This document shows positions 7,581 to 16,351 of a stretch of 23,164 nt of DNA, in pieces. The notes beneath the pieces were generated by a model. It ran no database searches and was not told the DNA's origin. It worked only from the letters and a program-made list of their open reading frames with translations. This DNA is from Candidatus Nitrosopumilus sp. GTDB lineage: Archaea; Thermoproteota; Nitrososphaeria; Nitrososphaerales; Nitrosopumilaceae. The translations under genes and the position numbers were made by a program. Position 1 is the stretch's first letter; each line of letters begins with the position of its first letter. The stretch spans positions 1 through 23,164 of the forward strand of contig DRGT01000043.1 of the NCBI GenBank assembly GCA_011055585.1, in the 5' to 3' direction.

Positions 7581-7661
7581 GCAGAGTCAATTATCATTGT
7601 TTGTAGGGATTTCTAAATGTTAATTGGAATGAAATGGAATTTCTAAAAGGATTTGAAAAAA

Positions 7662-8708
7662 CTAATCGGCTTGCATTCTAGAAAGCCAATCAGAGTCAGG
7701 TTTCTTATCATCTGATTCAGTTCTAGTCTCTTCTGGAGGTTCTGGGATTGGTTGCGAGCTAATTGGTTGTGGAACAGGGGGTTTGCTTTCTGGCTCCATA
7801 GCTGGTTCTGGTTCGGGTTCTGAGACAATGTTTGGTTCAGGTTCTGGTTCGGGTTCTGAGACAATGTTTGGTTCAGGTTCTGGTTCGGGTTCTGAGACAA
7901 TGTTTGGTTCAGGTTCTGGTTCGGGTTCTGAGACAATGTTTGGTTCTGTTTGAGCTTCTTCTTCTGATGATTCAGTTGATGGTTCTGGAACTGGTTCGGC
8001 TGTTGGGGCTTCTGGAAGTTTTACGATAACTGTTGCTGCCTCACTAGATTGTGAATCAAGATATGATAGTGCAGATTCTTCGAGTGGTTTTGTTGTAGGC
8101 TCTGTTGCTTGTTGAACTTCCATATTAAGATCTGCAATTCGTCTTTGGATGTTTACAATTTCTGATGTTTCATGGGTTATGTGTTCAATGTATTCAGTGG
8201 TAAGTCGTCTTACTGATTCATAAGTTGCTTCACCAATTTCATTACTGTTAAATTGAACTTTAGCATCAAATTCAAACATCTTTACAGATTTCATTTGATC
8301 ATTAAGTTCTTCCAATCTTGCTTCTAATTTTGCTTTAAGTTGTTTTTCAGTTTCTTCTAATCCAGAAAGATTCGATTTATATTTTTCATGAATTATTGCA
8401 GTATCTTCTTTAAAATCATCATAGTCTGAAGCAATACTAATCATTGCTTTAAAACGACGAAGAGTTAGTTCTTTTTCTTTCAAAAGTCTTTGTGATTCTA
8501 ATCGCCATTTTGGAACGTAAATGAGAATGTCTCCTTGAACTACAATTTGTTCAAAAGGAATGTGTTGTAGTCCTTGTGAGCCGCAATCAACACCTACAGA
8601 TTCAATTGTGCCATCGATGTGTGTCATGGTTCCAAGTGCTTTTCCTAAAAAGGCACCATACATGTCTTTGACTTGTTTTCCGATAATGGCCTTACCGTCA
8701 TTTGTCAT
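7662..8708 (-). CDS. cdvA: CdvA-like cell-division protein with repeat-bearing C-terminal tail
   Basis: 348 aa in three parts. Residues 1-70 form a PRC-barrel-like beta domain ([20 protein letters not shown], then [17 protein letters not shown] and [12 protein letters not shown]). Residues 71-200 are a charged coiled coil. Residues 201-348 are a Pro/Glu-rich, probably disordered tail with four near-identical [12 protein letters not shown] units (255-302) and a final [14 protein letters not shown] barrel plus coiled coil is the CdvA layout; CdvA binds DNA or membrane and recruits ESCRT-III-like CdvB at mid-cell. A crenarchaeal-type CdvB-binding peptide was not identified with certainty. Start is ATG at 8708, with TTATATGG 20-27 bases upstream (leaderless). 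No cdvB or cdvC is adjacent, as is usual in thaumarchaea. It could also be a CdvA paralogue. Confidence 0.8.
   Translation of the reverse strand: MTNDGKAIIGKQVKDMYGAFLGKALGTMTHIDGTIESVGVDCGSQGLQHIPFEQIVVQGDILIYVPKWRLESQRLLKEKELTLRRFKAMISIASDYDDFKEDTAIIHEKYKSNLSGLEETEKQLKAKLEARLEELNDQMKSVKMFEFDAKVQFNSNEIGEATYESVRRLTTEYIEHITHETSEIVNIQRRIADLNMEVQQATEPTTKPLEESALSYLDSQSSEAATVIVKLPEAPTAEPVPEPSTESSEEEAQTEPNIVSEPEPEPEPNIVSEPEPEPEPNIVSEPEPEPEPNIVSEPEPEPAMEPESKPPVPQPISSQPIPEPPEETRTESDDKKPDSDWLSRMQAD
7803..7946 (-). repeat. In-frame 36-bp tandem repeat inside the cdvA-like gene
   Basis: Three identical 36-base units start at 7816, 7852 and 7888. A fourth from 7924 diverges after 23 bases, and a partial unit lies at 7803-7815. 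Each unit encodes [12 protein letters not shown]. The period is a multiple of three, so copy-number changes keep the frame. Confidence 0.95.
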
Positions 8709-8727
8709 GCGCTATGATTTTGAGATC

Positions 8728-8735
8728 CATATAAC
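8728..8735 (-). promoter_or_regulatory. TATA box of the cdvA-like gene
   Basis: GTTATATG on the minus strand, centred 23-24 bases upstream of the ATG at 8708, in the 135-base divergent gap. It implies a leaderless message. Confidence 0.5.
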
Positions 8736-8810
8736 CGACTAGGTGTTAGAAAGGTTTCAAAATTTGGTTAGAATAATTTTACTAAATATTACCACGCCTA
8801 ATCTTTAGTA

Positions 8811-8820
8811 ATTTTAAAAT
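8811..8820 (+). promoter_or_regulatory. TATA-like box for the 93-aa gene
   Basis: ATTTTAAAAT centred 28 bases upstream of the ATG at 8844. It favours ATG 8844 over the TTG at 8835. Confidence 0.4.
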
Positions 8821-8843
8821 TCTAATCAAAGGATTTGATACTC

Positions 8844-9125
8844 ATGATTAACAGACAAGGACTTGAACAAATCTTGCATTTTGTTTCAAAAAGGTGGGTT
8901 GACATCACAAGAGAATCCGACAACAAAGCTATGAAATTATTGCCAAGCAATTTTTGGATGAATTCAATTGGTGGAAAAGCTGGTGAAGGTAGATGGATAA
9001 CAACTTTGATGTACACGGAAAATGAAGAAGACGCAAATGCTCTAAAAGAGGTTTTGATGAGATGGCAAGCAAAAGGATTGCAAAATAAACAAAGTTCAGA
9101 TCTTATTCAAATAGGAAAGAAATAG
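8844..9125 (+). CDS. Conserved-looking 93-aa protein, function unknown
   Basis: A short cytoplasmic protein with no recognised motif. It begins MINRQGLEQILHFVSKRW and contains a Trp/Gly-rich mid part (NFWMNSIGGKAGEGRWITTL), then a predicted helix (NEEDANALKEVLMRWQAKG). The mix suggests an alpha/beta domain that might be a small ligand- or protein-binding module, which is inference. The ATG at 8844 is preferred over a TTG three codons earlier: AAAGGA at 8828-8833 is well spaced for the ATG, and the TATA-like box also fits. It diverges from the cdvA-like gene and is followed by the ThyX-like gene after 31 bases. Confidence 0.6.
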   Translation: MINRQGLEQILHFVSKRWVDITRESDNKAMKLLPSNFWMNSIGGKAGEGRWITTLMYTENEEDANALKEVLMRWQAKGLQNKQSSDLIQIGKK

Positions 9126-9146
9126 AAATTAATAATTAGAAAACTT

Positions 9147-9152
9147 TGAGGT
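9147..9152 (+). promoter_or_regulatory. Possible ribosome binding site for the tandem ThyX-like gene
   Basis: TGAGGT, complementary to the 3' end of archaeal 16S rRNA, lies four bases before the TTG at 9157. It is the main support for that non-ATG start. Confidence 0.4.
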
Positions 9153-9156
9153 CGTA

Positions 9157-10776
9157 TTGCCTGACAAGTTTTCTAAAAATGAGAAAAAGATTCTTTCTGA
9201 ACATTTTTCAAATGTTGATCGTTCTGTTTTTGCCATAATAACTCCAAAACAAGTAGATCGAGGAGCATTAATGTCAAGATATAGTCGAACCGACAAAAGC
9301 ATGCGTCGAATTTTTCTTGACGAGTTTTTAAAAAATGAAAACCGAGGAGAGGAATTCTACAAGAGAATTTTATTAGAATATGGTGATGATTCTGTTGCAG
9401 AGTTAGGAGAAGCACAAATTGCTATTGAAGGACTATCAAACATTGCGGTAAAAAAAATTGAAGACAGAAGAATCGGCTTGTCATATTTAGAAAAATCGTC
9501 CCGTTATGTTGCATGGAATAAAAAAACTAACGGCAAATACAAATTTTATCGCGAACCAACAATTATGAAATCTAAATTTGCTAACGCTTATGAGGAAGCT
9601 TGCAACTTTGACTTCGATGTTTATTCTAAAAACATTGAACCAATGATTGCATATGTAAGAGAAAAATACCCAATTGAAAAATATACTTTCAAAGACTCTA
9701 CAGATGGAAAAGAAAAATTATTTTCAAAATTAAAAAATGAACGCGACATAAAATCTGCAAATTTTATTTACAGAGGTTCAACAAAGGCAAAAGCTCTTGA
9801 TATTTTACGAGGATTGTTACCAGCTTCAACTTTAACAAATTTGGGAATCACAGGAAATGGACGCGCATTTGAATATCTTCTTACTATATTGTTTAGCTCA
9901 AACCTTCAAGAGGAACGTGATTTAGCCTCAAAGATCAAGCGAGAATTAGATTTTACTATCAAATCATTTGTTAGCCGCTCAGATGATAAATACGGAAAGG
10001 CATTGCAAGATTATTTCAAGCAGGCAAAAAGTACTGCTTCAAAGCTTGCAAAAAAATACATCAAAGGTAAGGTTCCAAAAAATGCAATTACAAAGCTTGT
10101 CGAGTATGAATCTGAATCAAAAGCAATCAACAGTGTTATTGCTGGAGTTCTTTATGAACAATCACCAAGCATTCCATATCATACTATACTATCAAATCTC
10201 AAAAAAATGTCAATGGCAAAAAAAAGTCAAATAATTAATGAATTTGTAAAAATTAGAAAAAATAGACGTCACAGACCTCCGCGCGCATTTGAAATGGTAG
10301 GGTACACATTTGATTTGATAAATAATTTTGGAATGTTTAGGGATTTTCATAGACATAGAGCATTAACACTTGAACGACAGTTTTTAACAACTGATCATGG
10401 TTATTCAATTCCAAAAGAGATGAAAATTCTTGGAATTGAAAAAGACTTCAAAGACTGTATGTATAAAACAAAAGAAGTGTTTGATAAGATTAGAAAAACA
10501 TATCCTGAACAAGCACAGCATGTCGTAAACTTTGCATACAATTATCCTTATTTTATGCATTTTAATTTGAGAGAAGCTTGTCACTTGATTGAGCTAAGAA
10601 CTGTTCCTCAAGGACACAAAGATTATCGAAAAGTTGCACAAGATATGTTCAAACAAATTAACAGAGTTCATCCAAAGCTTAGTAAAATAATCAAATATGT
10701 TGATCTTAAAGAATACGAGCTGGAAAGATTTGAGTCAGAAAAACGAACAGAGGAAAAAAGGAAGAAGTTAAAATAG
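9157..10776 (+). CDS. Tandem (two-domain) ThyX-like protein
   Basis: 539 aa, about twice the length of a usual ThyX. Two ThyX-like halves can be read. In the first, [20 protein letters not shown] is followed by [14 protein letters not shown] (104-117), matching the RHRxxSxxxxS-RY motif with the RHR altered to RRI; a C-terminal part with [21 protein letters not shown] follows. In the second, [15 protein letters not shown] leads to [11 protein letters not shown] (399-409), where RHR is kept but the second Ser is Phe, then [19 protein letters not shown]. ThyX makes dTMP from dUMP with FAD, NADPH and methylene-tetrahydrofolate. Because each half lacks part of the motif, activity is uncertain; the halves could complement each other or serve another role. 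Start is TTG at 9157 after TGAGGT. It is 15 bases upstream of msrB, so probably an operon. Confidence 0.8.
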   Translation: MPDKFSKNEKKILSEHFSNVDRSVFAIITPKQVDRGALMSRYSRTDKSMRRIFLDEFLKNENRGEEFYKRILLEYGDDSVAELGEAQIAIEGLSNIAVKKIEDRRIGLSYLEKSSRYVAWNKKTNGKYKFYREPTIMKSKFANAYEEACNFDFDVYSKNIEPMIAYVREKYPIEKYTFKDSTDGKEKLFSKLKNERDIKSANFIYRGSTKAKALDILRGLLPASTLTNLGITGNGRAFEYLLTILFSSNLQEERDLASKIKRELDFTIKSFVSRSDDKYGKALQDYFKQAKSTASKLAKKYIKGKVPKNAITKLVEYESESKAINSVIAGVLYEQSPSIPYHTILSNLKKMSMAKKSQIINEFVKIRKNRRHRPPRAFEMVGYTFDLINNFGMFRDFHRHRALTLERQFLTTDHGYSIPKEMKILGIEKDFKDCMYKTKEVFDKIRKTYPEQAQHVVNFAYNYPYFMHFNLREACHLIELRTVPQGHKDYRKVAQDMFKQINRVHPKLSKIIKYVDLKEYELERFESEKRTEEKRKKLK

Positions 10777-10791
10777 AAAAATCTTCTAATA

Positions 10792-11211
10792 GTGGATTTA
10801 CACATTTATTTTGTGGAAAATAGAATTTCAAATACTAAAGAAGAATTGAAAAAAAAGCTAACTCCAGAACAATATGAAATTTGTTTCAATCATGGTACTG
10901 AACCAGCTTTTAGTGGAAAATATCATGATTGTAAGGATAAAGGTACTTACAAATGCACATGTTGTGGAGCAGAATTATTTAGTTCAGAAACCAAATTTGA
11001 TTCTGGTACTGGCTGGCCAAGTTTCTGGAAGCCACTTGATGATGAAAACATTAGCTGTGAAGATGATTCTAGTTATGGAATGACGAGAACAGAAGTTAAT
11101 TGCAAGAAATGTGGTGCGCATTTGGGTCATGTTTTTGATGATGGTCCACAGCCAACTAACTTAAGATATTGCATTAATTCAGCTTCATTAAATCTTGAAA
11201 AAAATGAATAG
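10792..11211 (+). CDS. msrB: Peptide-methionine (R)-S-oxide reductase MsrB
   Basis: 139 aa, usual length. It reduces methionine-R-sulfoxide in oxidised proteins. The catalytic Cys127 is in RYCINSASL. The structural zinc site is two CxxC pairs, C55/C58 (KCTCCG) and C104/C107 (CKKCG). GTGWPSF (72-78) has Thr where many MsrBs carry the resolving Cys (GCGWPSF), so recycling would need another thiol; C31 ([10 protein letters not shown]) is a candidate, by inference. Start is given as GTG at 10792; a second GTG at 10813 would remove seven residues without touching the fold. The gene follows the ThyX-like gene by 15 bases and precedes an anchored protein by 17, so the three are probably co-transcribed. 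Confidence 0.95.
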   Translation: MDLHIYFVENRISNTKEELKKKLTPEQYEICFNHGTEPAFSGKYHDCKDKGTYKCTCCGAELFSSETKFDSGTGWPSFWKPLDDENISCEDDSSYGMTRTEVNCKKCGAHLGHVFDDGPQPTNLRYCINSASLNLEKNE

Positions 11212-11228
11212 AATTTAGAGAAGATTAA

Positions 11229-11624
11229 ATGAAACGGATTTATCTTATTGGATTTATTATAATTGGAGTAGCAATACTGCTTGTACTAGTAAAATTAAAC
11301 ATGGATGATCCAAATACTACAACACAATTCGATGTTGTGGTATTTAGTAATATTGAATCAATAGGCATTACACAAAATAGCGTAACGCTTGTTGGTAAAA
11401 CCAGCGTTCCAGTTATTTGCGAAATAGAGTTTGCAGAGTACTTAGGAGATCCCATATTTGTATCAGATGTGGATGTAAAGAATAATCCACATACAGAACA
11501 CAGTGTTACAATATATGACTTGAATTCAGACTCTATGTACAACTATCGATTTCAAGCAAACTTTGATAGCAAAGATTTCTATTCTAACATTAGAACATTT
11601 ACTACACTAGCAATTGAGAATTAA
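11229..11624 (+). CDS. Membrane-anchored extracellular beta-domain protein
   Basis: 131 aa. The N-terminus MKRIYLIGFIIIGVAILLVLV is a single membrane anchor or uncleaved signal. The rest (about 35-131) is a strand-rich domain ending in YRFQANF...SNIRTFTTL. It resembles a fibronectin type III or metallophosphatase-N-type beta sandwich: SVTIYDLNSDSMYNYRFQA echoes the common 'L.P.T.Y.yrv.a' pattern with Pro replaced. Two residues (VICEIEFAEYLGD) include a lone Cys. The domain should face outside the cytoplasm. Start is ATG at 11229, 17 bases after the msrB stop. A function in envelope structure is inference. The next gene, on the opposite strand, ends 12 bases away. Confidence 0.6.
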   Translation: MKRIYLIGFIIIGVAILLVLVKLNMDDPNTTTQFDVVVFSNIESIGITQNSVTLVGKTSVPVICEIEFAEYLGDPIFVSDVDVKNNPHTEHSVTIYDLNSDSMYNYRFQANFDSKDFYSNIRTFTTLAIEN

Positions 11625-11636
11625 GAATTTTTGTGG

Positions 11637-11870
11637 TTACCTTAATTCACTTTTTTTCTTATCTAGTCCTTCAATAATATTATGATGGTCATCACAATAG
11701 ATTGCAATGTTTTTGTAACTGTCATTTTCAGGATTTCCATCTCTGTGATGTAAGCTTAATTTTTTATCAAGTGCAGTAATTCCACATTTTTCACATCTAG
11801 CCCTATTAACAGTAAATTGACCAAGATACTTCAAAAGCTCAGTTTGACTGAAGTCTTTCCTATCACCCAT
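11637..11870 (-). CDS. Small HNH-type zinc-finger protein
   Basis: 77 aa. The core reads CEKCG (C26, C29), then LHHRDGNPEND (H41, H42) and KNIAIYCDDHHNI (N54, C59, H62, H63), matching the beta-beta-alpha metal layout of HNH proteins: His, Asn, His plus a structural zinc knuckle, here CxxC with CxxH. HNH domains nick or cut DNA or RNA in many settings; such small free-standing ones in archaea lack a proven role. There is no partner such as a methylase, phage terminase or intron nearby. Start is ATG at 11870. It lies convergent to the anchored protein gene and divergent from homoserine dehydrogenase (94-base gap). Confidence 0.75.
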   Translation of the reverse strand: MGDRKDFSQTELLKYLGQFTVNRARCEKCGITALDKKLSLHHRDGNPENDSYKNIAIYCDDHHNIIEGLDKKKSELR

Positions 11871-11929
11871 ATGTTTTCCGGCTCAAACTAAGAATTAAGA
11901 ATTTTCTATATCTTTTTCCGATAAAATGA

Positions 11930-11940
11930 TTTGATATATT
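11930..11940 (+). promoter_or_regulatory. TATA box for hom
   Basis: TTTGATATATT, centred about 30 bases upstream of the TTG at 11965. It supports a short leader and use of the TTG start. Confidence 0.45.
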
Positions 11941-11964
11941 AATGACGTTCGGGTTTCTGACATA

Positions 11965-12971
<1,007 letters not shown>

Positions 12972-12975
<4 letters not shown>

Positions 12976-13448
12976 AGTCAAATCTAATATCTAAAAGCGA
13001 AACAAATGAGTTGCTAAAAGATATTGCCTCTCAATGGAAAATAGATATTCCAAAAATAAAGAACCTTAGAATCCATTACATTGCAGATGATACACAGATA
13101 ATTACTGCAAAAAATATCATGATTTTAAAAATTGGTGAAGTACATCTTCCATTTCTTTCACAAAAAGAACTTTTAGAAAAATTTCCACATGTGATGGTAG
13201 ACATGGGAGCTGTCAAGTTTATGTGCAACGGTGCAAACGTAATGCGACCTGGAATTAGAAGTTATTCAGAATTTGAAAAAGATCAAATAGTTTGTGTTAT
13301 TGAAGAATCACAACGCAAGTTTCTTGCTGTTGGAAAAGCAATGGTGCCAAGTACAGAATTAGAATCAATGGAAAAAGGTGAAGTTGTAAAAAATTTGCAT
13401 TATATTTCTGATAAATTTTGGGAAGTTGGAAAAACTATTTCAGATTAG
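12972..13448 (+). CDS. PUA-domain RNA-binding protein (MCT-1-like)
   Basis: 158 aa. An N-terminal archaeal pre-PUA region (about 1-75) is followed by a PUA domain with VDMGAVKFMCNGANVMRPGI (66-85), the stretch shared by archaeal PUA proteins and eukaryotic MCT-1/DENR-ligatin factors. The C-terminal half continues CVIEESQRKFLAVGKAMV. Eukaryotic relatives act in translation initiation and recycling of 40S subunits; the archaeal role is unproven but probably concerns rRNA or tRNA. Start is TTG at 12972, overlapping the hom stop by four bases (12972-12975). Its own stop overlaps the convergent psmB stop by four bases (13445-13448). Confidence 0.85.
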
Positions 13449-14044
13449 TTTAGTTTCTCTGTAAACTCTTTAGATCCTTCGCTGTTAATGACGAGAACAT
13501 CAATTCCGTCACCACTGAAAGAGTCTCTCAGTATTGCTGATTTTACAGCCTTTTTTGCCAATTCAATTGCATCTTTTTCTGTCATGTTTTCTTTGAATTG
13601 CGGATCAAGTACTCCAAGTGCCGTTTCAGCTCCTGTTCCAACTGCCGCATAATCGTCTGGAAGAACCGAACCCAATGGGTCTAATGTGTAAATTACTGGT
13701 TTGTCAACAACTCCTCCAACTATTACCTGGGTAAGCAATGGGAAGAATCGTCTTTCATACATCATGTTTGACATCATCTTTGCTATTGTGTTTGGTGGAA
13801 TCTCTCTTTTTATCTCCATTTTTCTAATTTTTGCAAGAGCTGAAATTTGTAATGAGAGAATTTGCATATCTGCAACTAATCCTGCACAGGCAGCCCCAAC
13901 CTTAGGAGTCAATTGAAAGGTCTTTTTCGTGGTTTTGCTGACCAAAAAGTTACCATAAGCGATTCTTTTTTCACTAGCAAAAACCACGCCACCATCATAT
14001 GTTATGCCCACAGCTGTTGCGCCTGGCATGTACATGTATGACAT
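13445..14044 (-). CDS. psmB: Proteasome beta subunit, apparently non-catalytic
   Basis: 199 aa. The Ntn-hydrolase beta-subunit fold is clear: GVVFASEKRIAYGNFLVSKT, then GAACAGLVADMQILSLQI and YAAVGTGAETALGVLD, ending with SGDGIDVLVINSEG. Normal beta subunits are cut before a catalytic Thr in G-TTTVGI. Here the site reads PG-ATAVGI, so position 1 is Ala (residue 9), while Glu17, Arg19 and Lys33 equivalents are kept. Crenarchaeal proteasomes are known to contain such an unprocessed partner beside an active beta subunit; a second, active subunit is expected elsewhere. Start is ATG at 14044 with a TATA-like box 23-30 bases upstream. The short leader peptide (MSYMYMPG) is probably not removed, which is inference. 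Confidence 0.92.
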   Translation of the reverse strand: MSYMYMPGATAVGITYDGGVVFASEKRIAYGNFLVSKTTKKTFQLTPKVGAACAGLVADMQILSLQISALAKIRKMEIKREIPPNTIAKMMSNMMYERRFFPLLTQVIVGGVVDKPVIYTLDPLGSVLPDDYAAVGTGAETALGVLDPQFKENMTEKDAIELAKKAVKSAILRDSFSGDGIDVLVINSEGSKEFTEKLN

Positions 14045-14066
14045 ATTTCAAATGGTTTCAGAGCAC

Positions 14067-14074
14067 AATAAAGG
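14067..14074 (-). promoter_or_regulatory. TATA-like box for psmB
   Basis: CTTTATTG on the minus strand, centred about 26 bases upstream of the ATG at 14044. A leaderless transcript is likely. Confidence 0.45.
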
Positions 14075-14094
14075 CCTTTCTCCGAAATCAGAGG

Positions 14095-15450
14095 CTAGTT
14101 TTTTCCAAATTTGTCCATTATGAGGCAAACACATTTTGTGGTTTTATTCAATAGATCAATCCTTGCAAATTCATTTGGTGAATGGATTCTTGCAAACATG
14201 TATGTGCTTCCAATAGAGATACAAGGTGCACCAAGAATTTTCATAAAGGAATGCATTGGTCCTGTTCCCGCGTTTGAAACATTGATGATGGATTTTCCAT
14301 ATGACTCATCAGCTGCTTGTTTTACTTGTTTTACAAATGGATGAGAAGGGTTAGTTCGAGCAGCTGCTTCTCCATGATACACTTTGACTTTCAAATCACC
14401 GAAACCTTTTGCCTTAAGATGGTTTTTTAATCGTTGAAGTTGTTTTGTAGGAACCATTTCTGGAACCAGTCTGAAATCAATCTTTACTAATGCACTTCCT
14501 GGCAATACAGTCTTTGCACCCTCACCAGTATATCCTGAAACAAAACCTGCGATGTTACATGTTGGTCCAGCCACAAGTGCTTTTTTTGCCTCCATTCCTT
14601 TTTTGTTTCCAACGAATGACTTTATTCCAAATTCTTTTTTAAAATCAGAATCATCAAATGGTTCACGTTTAATTATTTTCAAATCGGTTTTTGTTAATGG
14701 TTTTACTTCTTTGTACCAGTCTTTAATCAAAATTTTCCCATTTGAATCCCTAAGTGTTTTTACAGCTTCAACTAGTTTCCATGCGGGATTTTTAATTAAA
14801 ACAGCAAGACTAGAATGTGCGTCTCTTACAGATTCTTTTGCAATTAATTCTACAAATAGCAATCCTTTCATTCCTAGTCCTACAATTGGACGATTTTTTG
14901 AATCAACATAACCAAATTCCCAAATCACACCATCGCATGAAAATTTCTTTTTGAATTTTTTTAGATATGGGTTAATGTGTGGGCTTCCTACTTCCTCTTC
15001 ACCTTCTATTACGAATTTGATGTTACAAGGAACATCTCCGTTTACCTTCAGATGTGCCTCAACAGCCTTTATTCTAGTGATTAGTTCGCCTTTATCATCT
15101 GCTGAGCCCCTACCGAATATTTTATTCCCTTTGATTTTGGCGCTAAATGGTGGATAATCCCATAAATCAAATGGCTCTGCTGGTTGCACATCATAATGAT
15201 TGTAAAACAATAATGTCTTGTTTGAGTTTTTTTTAGATTTTAATTCGCCATAGACTACCGGAGGGATATTTTTTCCTAAACGCAAAACTTGAGATTTAAT
15301 TCCAGCTTTTTGAAGCATTTTCTTTACAAGATTGGCACATTCTTCAATTCCTTCATTTTTTGCAGAAACGCTAGGTTGTCTAATCAGTGTCTGAAGATTA
15401 GACACTAAGTTACTCATATTCGAATCTACGTGTGATAGGATTTTTTTCAT
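14095..15450 (-). CDS. M20 family metallopeptidase (dipeptidase/ArgE-DapE type)
   Basis: 451 aa. Two-zinc exopeptidase motifs run in order: FYNHYDVQPAE with H85 and catalytic D87, GRGSADDKGELI (113-124) with the bridging Asp, and VIEGEEEVGSP with the general-base Glu pair (about E151-E152). MKGLLFVELIAKE opens the lid/dimerisation domain, and a late His ligand is in ARIHSPNEF. The length and HYDVQP form match the dipeptidase/CNDP-like branch rather than DapE. The substrate is unknown; peptide turnover after the proteasome is plausible, since psmB is the next gene downstream on the same strand (50-base gap), but psmB has its own promoter box. Start is ATG at 15450, overlapping the NnrD stop by four bases (ATGA). 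Confidence 0.9.
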   Translation of the reverse strand: MKKILSHVDSNMSNLVSNLQTLIRQPSVSAKNEGIEECANLVKKMLQKAGIKSQVLRLGKNIPPVVYGELKSKKNSNKTLLFYNHYDVQPAEPFDLWDYPPFSAKIKGNKIFGRGSADDKGELITRIKAVEAHLKVNGDVPCNIKFVIEGEEEVGSPHINPYLKKFKKKFSCDGVIWEFGYVDSKNRPIVGLGMKGLLFVELIAKESVRDAHSSLAVLIKNPAWKLVEAVKTLRDSNGKILIKDWYKEVKPLTKTDLKIIKREPFDDSDFKKEFGIKSFVGNKKGMEAKKALVAGPTCNIAGFVSGYTGEGAKTVLPGSALVKIDFRLVPEMVPTKQLQRLKNHLKAKGFGDLKVKVYHGEAAARTNPSHPFVKQVKQAADESYGKSIINVSNAGTGPMHSFMKILGAPCISIGSTYMFARIHSPNEFARIDLLNKTTKCVCLIMDKFGKN

Positions 15451-16310
15451 TTTATTTTATCAAATGGTTTCATGACTTGAGGAATTACATCAATAAGATC
15501 CATTGATGTCATGTGTAATCCCAACTTCTTTTGAACTAATTTTCCTGCCAAACCATTAATGTATGTGGCAGCAGCTGCAGATTCTAGGGCATTTCTGTTT
15601 TTTGATAATATGCCAGCGACTAATCCGGACAAAACGTCTCCTGTCCCACCAACTGTCATTGCTGGAATTTTTTTTGGGTTAAGATAGGTTGTTTTGCCAT
15701 CAGACACAACGTCAGTTTGTCCTTTTAGTAGAATAGTAATGCTATGTTTTCTAGCAAACTTTTCAACCGTTGAAATTCTTTGTTTTTGATTTTCAGGTGG
15801 AGAAATTCCAAATAATCTTTTAAATTCACCAGCATGTGGAGTAACAACTGCATTTTTGTTTGAAATAACTGGCAAAATGTCAGATACAAGTGCACTTGCA
15901 TCTAGAGATACACGAACGTCATTTTTGATCAAAGACTCTACAAGTATATTTAATGAAGTTTTTTCAGCAATGGCTAAACCCATTCCAATGGTAGCAGAAT
16001 CTAGATTTTTTGGAATTGCCCCGAGCAATTTTCTGACAGCCCCACGAGTTAGTTTTTGATCAACTAATGGAATTACAATAAGATTAGGGGATATTGCTCT
16101 TGTGGATTGAGCATTAATTTTTGGAACAGAAGTATACACAAGGTCGGTTCCAGCCCTCAAAGCAGCTAATGAGGAGAGAATTGGAGCTCCATGATAGATG
16201 TAACTTCCTCCTACTACCAAAACTGTGCCATTTTCACCTTTACGAGAATTTGCTTTTCTAGCAGGAATGAATTTTTTTACAATTGTGGTCTGAAGCGTTT
16301 TTGTGACCAT
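15447..16310 (-). CDS. nnrD: ADP-dependent NAD(P)H-hydrate dehydratase
   Basis: 287 aa, the C-terminal ribokinase-like half of YjeF alone, without the epimerase (NnrE) domain. It repairs damaged NAD(P)HX hydrates using ADP. Motifs: LVVGGSYIYHGAP (32-43), VVTPHAGEFKRL (155-166), LLKGQTDVV (194-202) and AMTVGGTGDVLSG (217-229) with the catalytic D225. NnrE must be encoded elsewhere, or the spontaneous epimerisation is relied on. Start is ATG at 16310 with ATTTATTC 23-30 bases upstream. Its stop overlaps the ATG of the M20 peptidase gene, so the two share a transcript and are probably translationally coupled. Confidence 0.93.
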   Translation of the reverse strand: MVTKTLQTTIVKKFIPARKANSRKGENGTVLVVGGSYIYHGAPILSSLAALRAGTDLVYTSVPKINAQSTRAISPNLIVIPLVDQKLTRGAVRKLLGAIPKNLDSATIGMGLAIAEKTSLNILVESLIKNDVRVSLDASALVSDILPVISNKNAVVTPHAGEFKRLFGISPPENQKQRISTVEKFARKHSITILLKGQTDVVSDGKTTYLNPKKIPAMTVGGTGDVLSGLVAGILSKNRNALESAAAATYINGLAGKLVQKKLGLHMTSMDLIDVIPQVMKPFDKIK

Positions 16311-16332
16311 AGTTTATGCTTCAAATGCGGAT

Positions 16333-16340
16333 GAATAAAT
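16333..16340 (-). promoter_or_regulatory. TATA-like box for nnrD/M20 unit
   Basis: ATTTATTC on the minus strand, centred about 26 bases upstream of the ATG at 16310 in the 41-base gap after trmI. Confidence 0.45.
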
Positions 16341-16351
16341 CTTGTTTGTTG

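Noticed and set aside
7643..7936. Overlapping minus-strand 97-aa frame with [12 protein letters not shown] repeats
   Set aside because: An out-of-frame reading of the cdvA tandem repeat; the PRC-barrel/coiled-coil frame continues through.
7803..7946. 36-bp repeats as a possible CRISPR array
   Set aside because: The units are directly adjacent with no spacers, in frame with the CdvA-like protein, and there are no cas genes.
8835..8843. TTG start three codons before the 93-aa gene start
   Set aside because: AAAGGA would lie one base from it; both the spacing and the TATA-like box fit ATG 8844 better.
14015..14020. Thr10 of the proteasome subunit as the catalytic Thr1
   Set aside because: It would shift the Glu17/Arg19/Lys33 spacing by one residue relative to active beta subunits; Ala at position 1 aligns without shift.
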